A DNA stretch of 49,894 bases, taken from the NCBI GenBank assembly GCA_024636855.1, contig JAGXGG010000007.1:1-49894 (forward strand), given 5' to 3'. The notes beneath the pieces are model-generated. The model saw only the letters and a program-made list of their open reading frames with translations. It was not told the origin of the DNA and did not search any database. The position numbers and the translations under genes were made by a program. This document shows, piece after piece, positions 48,895-49,894 of the stretch (position 1 is its first letter; every line of letters starts with the position of its first letter). The DNA is from Ignavibacteriota bacterium. Lineage in GTDB: Bacteria; Bacteroidota; Ignavibacteria; Kapaibacteriales; UBA2268.

Positions 48895-49479
48895 ATGATA
48901 GAAATTACAGAAACCAATTATCACGAGGAAGTTGAATTCAAGAATGTAGATCATTCTAAACAGAAATTAGTTGGGATGAAATTCGAACTCTGCACTTTTA
49001 TAAACTGTGATTTCAGCAATACAGATATGGCTGATACTACCTTCGTAGAGTGTACTTTTGTGAACTGCAACCTAAGTCTGGCAAATGTAAATAAAACAGC
49101 TTTCAATGAAGTTCGATTTACTAAATGCAAGCTATTAGGTATTGATTTCAGTAAATGCAGAGAGTTTTTGTTGGCGTTTAGCTTTACGGATTGTATTCTC
49201 AGTTCTTGTTCATTCTCAAATCTCAAAATAGGTGGCACTCAATTCGAGAAATGTATAATGCATGATACCCAATTCGTAAATACAGAGTTAATCGGTTGCT
49301 CATTCGATGGTTGTGATTTACGTGATGCTTTCTTCGATCATTCGACGTTGAATAAAGCTGACTTTAGGAATGCGAATAACTACACTATAGACCCAGAGAT
49401 AAACAGAATGAAAGGAGCTATATTCTCACGCATTGGATTGGAAGGATTATTAGTAAAGTATGGAATGGATATAAGGTGA
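48895..49479 (+). CDS. Pentapeptide-repeat protein
   Basis: 194 residues made largely of A(D/N)LXX-type five-residue repeats (for example FINCDFSNTDMADTTFVECTF; rest of the solenoid from about 15 to 170) that build a right-handed beta-helix. McbG/Qnr proteins have this fold and shield DNA gyrase, but most members have no known target; there is no DUF2807 or kinase domain here. Coupled to the preceding membrane gene. A shadow frame on the opposite strand was ignored. Confidence 0.85.
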   Translation: MIEITETNYHEEVEFKNVDHSKQKLVGMKFELCTFINCDFSNTDMADTTFVECTFVNCNLSLANVNKTAFNEVRFTKCKLLGIDFSKCREFLLAFSFTDCILSSCSFSNLKIGGTQFEKCIMHDTQFVNTELIGCSFDGCDLRDAFFDHSTLNKADFRNANNYTIDPEINRMKGAIFSRIGLEGLLVKYGMDIR

Positions 49480-49495
49480 TAGACTATTATTTCGT

Positions 49496-49524
49496 GTCAC
49501 TCTGAGCGTAGCGAAGAGTCCAGG
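49496..49524. repeat. Dispersed intergenic repeat, copy 2
   Basis: GTCACTCTGAGCGTAGCGAA followed by GAGTCCAGG, the better-preserved copy of the element at 21027-21056. The flank holds ATTCTGAAAGGAT and ACAGGAT, echoing the downstream part of copy 1. It has partial inverted symmetry (ACTC with GAGT). Confidence 0.65.
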
Positions 49525-49659
49525 TGAAGTAGTCTCGGTTGCATTATTCTGAAAGGATGACAGGATAGTCAAGATGTTTTTGATAATTGGATATGCCTCA
49601 GAGCTACGTAATAAGGGTTTAGCAAATATAATGAAGATGATAAAAATGAAGTTGAAATT

Positions 49660-49894
49660 ATGTCAAATATCTCAATACTAGGCGAAAATATAAAATTAGA
49701 ACAAGGGAAATACATTGTTATAGATGGGTTATATATAAATTATATAAAAGATTTTTTAAATAAATCAATTTCAAATAATCCACTACTTATTAATAAAATA
49801 AAAGAAGAAGTTTTCCCGTTTACAGATATACCGTTTGGAATATATGAGTTTAACAGTAATGTTGAGATAGGATTAAAAGACATAAAACGAACAA
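49660..49894 (+). CDS. Unknown protein, cut by window end
   Basis: An open frame of 78 codons from ATG 49660 to the window edge, without stop. The product starts MSNISILGENIKLEQGKYIV and continues with a helical, Lys/Asn-rich region and IPFGIYEFNSNVEIGLKD. No family can be assigned. It follows the repeat-bearing spacer after about 135 bases. Confidence 0.5.
   Translation, partial: MSNISILGENIKLEQGKYIVIDGLYINYIKDFLNKSISNNPLLINKIKEEVFPFTDIPFGIYEFNSNVEIGLKDIKRT

Noticed and set aside
49574-49681. 35-aa open frame in the last spacer
   Set aside because: It overlaps the better 49660 frame and has no recognisable domain or ribosome site.
1-49894. CRISPR arrays, insertion sequences, prophage or integrase genes
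   Set aside because: No regularly spaced repeats, transposase, integrase or phage structural genes were found in any frame examined.

Overview
The window is AT-rich and densely coded, and fits a Bacteroidota or closely related FCB-group genome. Five predicted proteins end in a type IX secretion (T9SS) type A sorting domain. Several lipoproteins carry the Cys-Ser-Asp/Glu start seen on surface-exported Bacteroidota lipoproteins. Several promoters match the TTG-N18-20-TAnnTTTG pattern, and outer-membrane receptors of the TonB/SusC type are present. The genus cannot be fixed from the sequence. The first 18 bases are a sequencing-adapter (transposon mosaic end) remnant, so position 1 is a contig edge and the first gene is truncated.

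Layout. 1-5.5 kb: a copper-type locus with a truncated Asp-box propeller protein carrying a CxCC motif, a small Cys-rich protein and two consecutive MbnP-MbnH pairs. 5.7-7 kb: a polytopic membrane protein. 7.1-10.1 kb (minus): a sulfane-sulfur operon, arsR - tauE - persulfide dioxygenase/rhodanese - rhodanese, with a promoter/operator that can be read from sequence. 10.2-11.3 kb: a secreted HExxH protein directly behind tRNA-Glu. 11.7-12.6 kb: a putative barrel protein. 12.7-15.2 kb (minus): prfA - retropepsin-like RimB - RimK. 15.3-19.9 kb: a fumarylacetoacetase-like hydrolase with a flavin reductase, an ELWxxDGT-repeat T9SS protein, and the relic of a second flavin reductase gene end. 20-27 kb: a T9SS protein, a small membrane protein, YifB, a glycerophosphodiesterase and a large M28 peptidase. 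27-34.2 kb: DUF4856 - DUF4856 - imelysin-like - HTTM (vitamin-K-carboxylase-like) - TonB receptor, a tightly packed operon that looks like a metal or iron uptake system. 34.2-39 kb: a divergent LysR regulator and an operon with NADP-isocitrate dehydrogenase, two small proteins, Sua5/TsaC and an SbtA-type bicarbonate permease. 39.2-42.2 kb: an outer-membrane receptor and a methyltransferase. 42.2-43.9 kb: small accessory genes, including a duplicated 81-residue protein. 43.9-49.5 kb: apt, a GyrI-like protein, the DUF2339/DUF3999 membrane pair, a small membrane protein and a pentapeptide-repeat protein.

The most interesting parts are the DUF4856/imelysin/HTTM/TonB operon, where a carboxylase-like membrane enzyme sits between surface lipoproteins and a receptor, and the doubled MbnP/MbnH copper locus. 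No CRISPR array, insertion sequence, prophage or rRNA gene was seen.
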